Origin: Polychytrium aggregatum
Lineage: Eukaryota > Chytridiomycota > Chytridiomycetes > Polychytriales
Assembly: GCF_025602895.1 (NCBI RefSeq)
Contig: NW_026516233.1
Coordinates: forward strand, 1-64,000
Length of the DNA: 64,000 nucleotides
Reading direction: 5' to 3'
A program made the translations under genes and the position numbers. Shown in pieces: positions 61,501-64,000 of this stretch; positions within the stretch are counted from its first letter, which is position 1, and every line of letters starts with the position of its first letter. Under the pieces are notes generated by a model. It saw only the letters and a list, made by a program, of their open reading frames with translations. It made no database searches and had not been told where the DNA came from.

Positions 61501-63275
61501 CCAGATCATCGACAACCCCGCCCTCGACGGCCGCAACTACTACATCGGCGGCGTCGGCTTTGACTCGCTGAGTGTCGGCCGTCTGGCCCTCGCCATCAAG
61601 GACGAGTTCAATGTTGAGATCTCGCCACTGATCCTCCTGTCGAACGGAATGACACCGACTGATGTCGCCCAGCTAGTTGTCGACATCCTCGACGACAGAC
61701 CGATGATTCCGCCGACAGTTGATCTGGCTGCCGAGGCCGCCAAGCTCGACGATGCGAGTGTGACGGCCGAGGGTCTCCCTCCGTTTGTCTATCCCAAGGA
61801 CCCTCGCGGCATCGTCCTGACCGGTGCCACTGGCTTCCTCGGTGCCTTCCTGGTCTTTGAGCTGGCCCACAAGTTCCCTCGGGCCAAGATCTACTGCCTG
61901 GTCCGAGCCCCGACCGAGCAGGTGGCTGTCGAGCGCATCATCAGCACGGCTCAGAAGCTGGTCCTCGATCCGAGCCAGAGAGCCTTCCTCGACCACAGCC
62001 TCAAGTCTCGACTCGTTGGACTGTGCGGCAACCTGTCGCAGGACAAGTGGGGACTCTCGGACGAGCGATGGAAGGAGATCAGCGAGGAGACCGACATGAT
62101 TGTTCACAACGGCGCCGAGGTCCACTGGCTGTTTGACTATGACAGACTCAGGGGACCCAACGTCCTCAGTACGGCGACGGCCCTGAGACTGGCCACAACC
62201 CACCACCTGAAGCCGCTGCATTACATCTCGACCATCGGCACGATCCCGATGGCCAAGAAGGCAGACAAGCCGCTCGAGGAGAAGATCTACTCGGCCTGGA
62301 ACATCTCTGGCGGGTATGGCCAGACCAAGTGGGTCTCTGAGCAGCTGGTCAACAAGGCACGATCGAGGGGAGTACCTGCGACGATCATTCGCCCAGCCGT
62401 CATTGCTGGCGACAGCCAGTACGGAGGTGAGTCGAGTGTGGTGTGATGTGGTGTGATGTGATGGAGATGTCTCATTCGCTCATATGAACTGGCCATGAAT
62501 CGATGGTCTCGATTGTCAAGTGCCACTCATCACCAACTAATACCAACTGACACCTTCACACCCACCATCGCTCTAGTGTCCAACTCTGATGACTATATCT
62601 GGCGATATGTCAAGGGATGCATCCAACTCGGTGTTGCTCCCTCGCACGCCACTCTCGTCACGATGACCATGGATCCCGTCGACCACGTCGCCAAGGTGGT
62701 TGCCGAGATTGCCGGCACGGAGGAGTCCCTGTCCAAGTTTGTGTTCCACATCAGCGACTCGGAGCACAGGTGAGGAGTGTGTGATGTGGTGTGAAGTGCG
62801 ATGTGGTGTGCGATATGGTGGATGGTGGATCCTGACTCTGATTACTCACTCACTCACTCACTCACTCACTCACTCACTCACTCACTCACTCACTCACTCA
62901 CTCACTCACTCACTCACTCACCGCAGTGTCCTCTCCGAGACCCGGCTGTTTGAGATTGTCAGGAACCATGGCTGGCCGATCCTGTTCGAGACCCGCGAGC
63001 AGTTCAAAGAGGCATTTCACTCCCACCCCGCCGTCGAGAGCAACGCCCTGTTCCCGCTCATGCACATCATGATGGACATGTCCTTCAAGATCGACAACGC
63101 CAACACCCGCTCGATCTACCCGACTCCCTGTCCCTCGCTGGAGGAGGTTGTCGAGAAGTGTATCAGCTACTTGAACCACGCTCGCTTCCTTCCCAACCCC
63201 ATCAAACCGTCGAGCGAGCTGAAGGACGAGGAGTATCCCGAAGTCAGCATCTTTGGCCGCACCGGACGTAGCTAG
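58565..63275 (+). CDS. Adenylation-carrier-reductase protein (NRPS-like, Lys2/CAR-type)
   Basis: The 3' half is firm: exons 60680-60993, 61084-62426, 62577-62769 and 62927-63275 have GT-AG borders and fitting phases. An exon ends at 60545, and the first exon (Met 58,565 or 58,712 to 58,977) and probably 59,154-59,213 lie upstream. Between 59,214 and 60,500 I could not join the frames, so small exons or damage are possible. Adenylation motifs include the AMP loop CTSGTTG (about 59,565, split by an intron), ISMGSELIPIA, IQCGYASSE, and the A10-like NDSGKRDLKKL. A carrier domain has GGVGFDSLSVGR with the phosphopantetheine Ser. The reductase has GATGFLGAFL (NADPH) and SGGYGQTKW (catalytic Tyr-Lys). 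It activates a carboxylic acid and releases it as aldehyde or alcohol; there is no condensation domain. The substrate is unknown. Confidence 0.82.
60215..60293. repeat. 9-bp minisatellite CATCCACAG
   Basis: About nine perfect tandem copies, within an intron or disrupted exon of the adenylation-reductase gene. Read as protein it gives His-Pro-Gln units, which do not fit an adenylation domain. Confidence 0.92.
62844..62921. repeat. Tetranucleotide microsatellite (ACTC)n
   Basis: About 19 uninterrupted copies inside the last intron (62,770-62,926) of the reductase gene, ending just 5 bp before the acceptor CAG. Confidence 0.95.
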
Positions 63276-63488
63276 ATACCACGGTACCAGATCAATGACA
63301 CACCGCACTCTGATCGCCAGCCTATACTGGTTCGATTTACAGCCAATCCAATAAAAAACGGCACACCCCGGATATTGGTCGTTGAGCGGGTATTTTGTTG
63401 CCTTAGAACATCGCGAGCTGGACAAACAGCTCTCCGAGGATACTTTATGTCTTTTCCTCCAGTCTCAATAACAAAGCATTTATTAAAG

Positions 63489-63544
<56 letters not shown>

Positions 63545-63666
63545 ACGATTCTTATCGCTGCGCTGGTATTCATGCAACCCACAAGCCAAAGCAACGGCGA
63601 CGCAACATTGTCCAGATTTCTCCGCGCATCATAGGTCATATATGGCAAAATTGTTCAAACTCACAA
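63276..63666. other. Intergenic spacer with (CT)n microsatellite
   Basis: 391 bp between the reductase gene and tRNA-Arg. It holds 23 CT units at 63,494-63,539 and an AATAAA at about 63,350 that could end the reductase mRNA. Confidence 0.75.
63494..63539. repeat. Dinucleotide microsatellite (CT)23
   Basis: An uninterrupted CT run, 46 bp long. Confidence 0.97.
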
Positions 63667-63739
63667 GGGCGTGTAGATCAGTGGATAGATCGTCTGACTT
63701 CGGATCAGAAGGTCGCAGGTTCGAACCCTGTCTCGCTCG
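63667..63739 (+). tRNA. tRNA-Arg(TCG)
   Basis: The anticodon stem TCTGA/TCAGA around loop CTTCGGA gives anticodon TCG. The D arm (GATCAGTGGATAGATC) and T arm (GCAGGTTCGAACCCTGT) fold well. The acceptor stem GGGCGTG/CTCGCTC has one T-T mismatch and one G-T pair. A TTTT run follows at 63,744. Confidence 0.88.
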
Positions 63740-64000
63740 CATTGTTTTGCTCCTCTCTCCCTGACGAGTCTCTCCGTGTTCACAATCTGTCTCTCAGCGT
63801 TTCCAAAATGAAATGGGACACCCCGTTTTGAGCCATGCCGGGGCTTTTTTTCTGTGACCTGTATACACCCATCCACTCATTGCGTTCATGGCCAAACACA
63901 GCACCCTCGATTTTCGCATCGCTGCACTCGGAGGCTGCCAAAGTGATCTGTTCTATTTCTTATGGCATAGTTAGACGCATGCCATCGCATACTACGCTGA

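Noticed and set aside
60215-62921. CRISPR-like or telomere-like arrays at the 9-bp and 4-bp repeats
   Set aside because: Units are too short, have no spacers, and do not match a telomere repeat; they are simple satellites.

Overview
The window looks like nuclear DNA of an early-diverging, probably zoosporic (chytrid-type) fungus. It carries short GT-AG introns (about 60-230 bp), eukaryotic tRNA genes, fungal chromodomain Ty3/gypsy (chromovirus-type) retrotransposons, a fungal OPT oligopeptide transporter, a DHA1-type MFS pump and an adenylation-carrier-reductase enzyme. The chytrid placement is an inference from gene content (large families of TKL-like kinase/Sel1 and NACHT/WD40 genes), not shown directly.

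Left part (1-27,500) is a nest of retroelements. The layers, outer to inner, are: a degraded LINE (LINE-B; pieces at 24,513-24,827 and 25,974-26,928) next to Gyp-4 (minus strand; gag plus LTR at 23,176-24,512); Gyp-2 (plus strand; 3' half of pol and 3' LTR) inside the Gyp-4 gag; two head-to-tail copies of LINE-A inside the Gyp-2 reverse transcriptase; Gyp-1 (minus, 2,008-7,132) inside ORF2 of LINE-A copy 1; and Gyp-3 (minus, 15,959-22,300) inside the end of Gyp-2 pol. Gyp-1 and Gyp-3 have LTR pairs that look identical by eye, perfect 5-bp target duplications and open gag and pol frames joined by -1 frameshifts, so both are recent and possibly still active. Removing each insertion restores the host reading frame.

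Middle part (26,929-46,423) starts with a remnant of an IS607-type serine recombinase gene. It is followed by five large modular signalling genes: a five-exon SAM-TIR-NACHT-WD40 protein; a kinase with Sel1 repeats; a kinase joined to the same post-NACHT module and WD40 propeller as the TIR gene; a Sel1-only protein; and a kinase with 19 Sel1 repeats. The genes share kinase, post-NACHT, WD40 and Sel1 modules in different combinations. Their repeats are internally almost identical, the pattern known from fungal NLR/HET allorecognition genes. This is the best candidate in the window for an undescribed system, a TIR/kinase innate-immunity or self/non-self recognition cluster; that role is an inference.

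Right part (46,424-64,000) is ordinary single-copy territory: a secreted sulfatase, an MFS transporter, a cluster of four tRNA genes (Val, Ile, Glu, Gln), a cysteine-rich multi-exon membrane protein, an OPT transporter, a multi-exon adenylation-carrier-reductase protein, several microsatellites and a tRNA-Arg gene.
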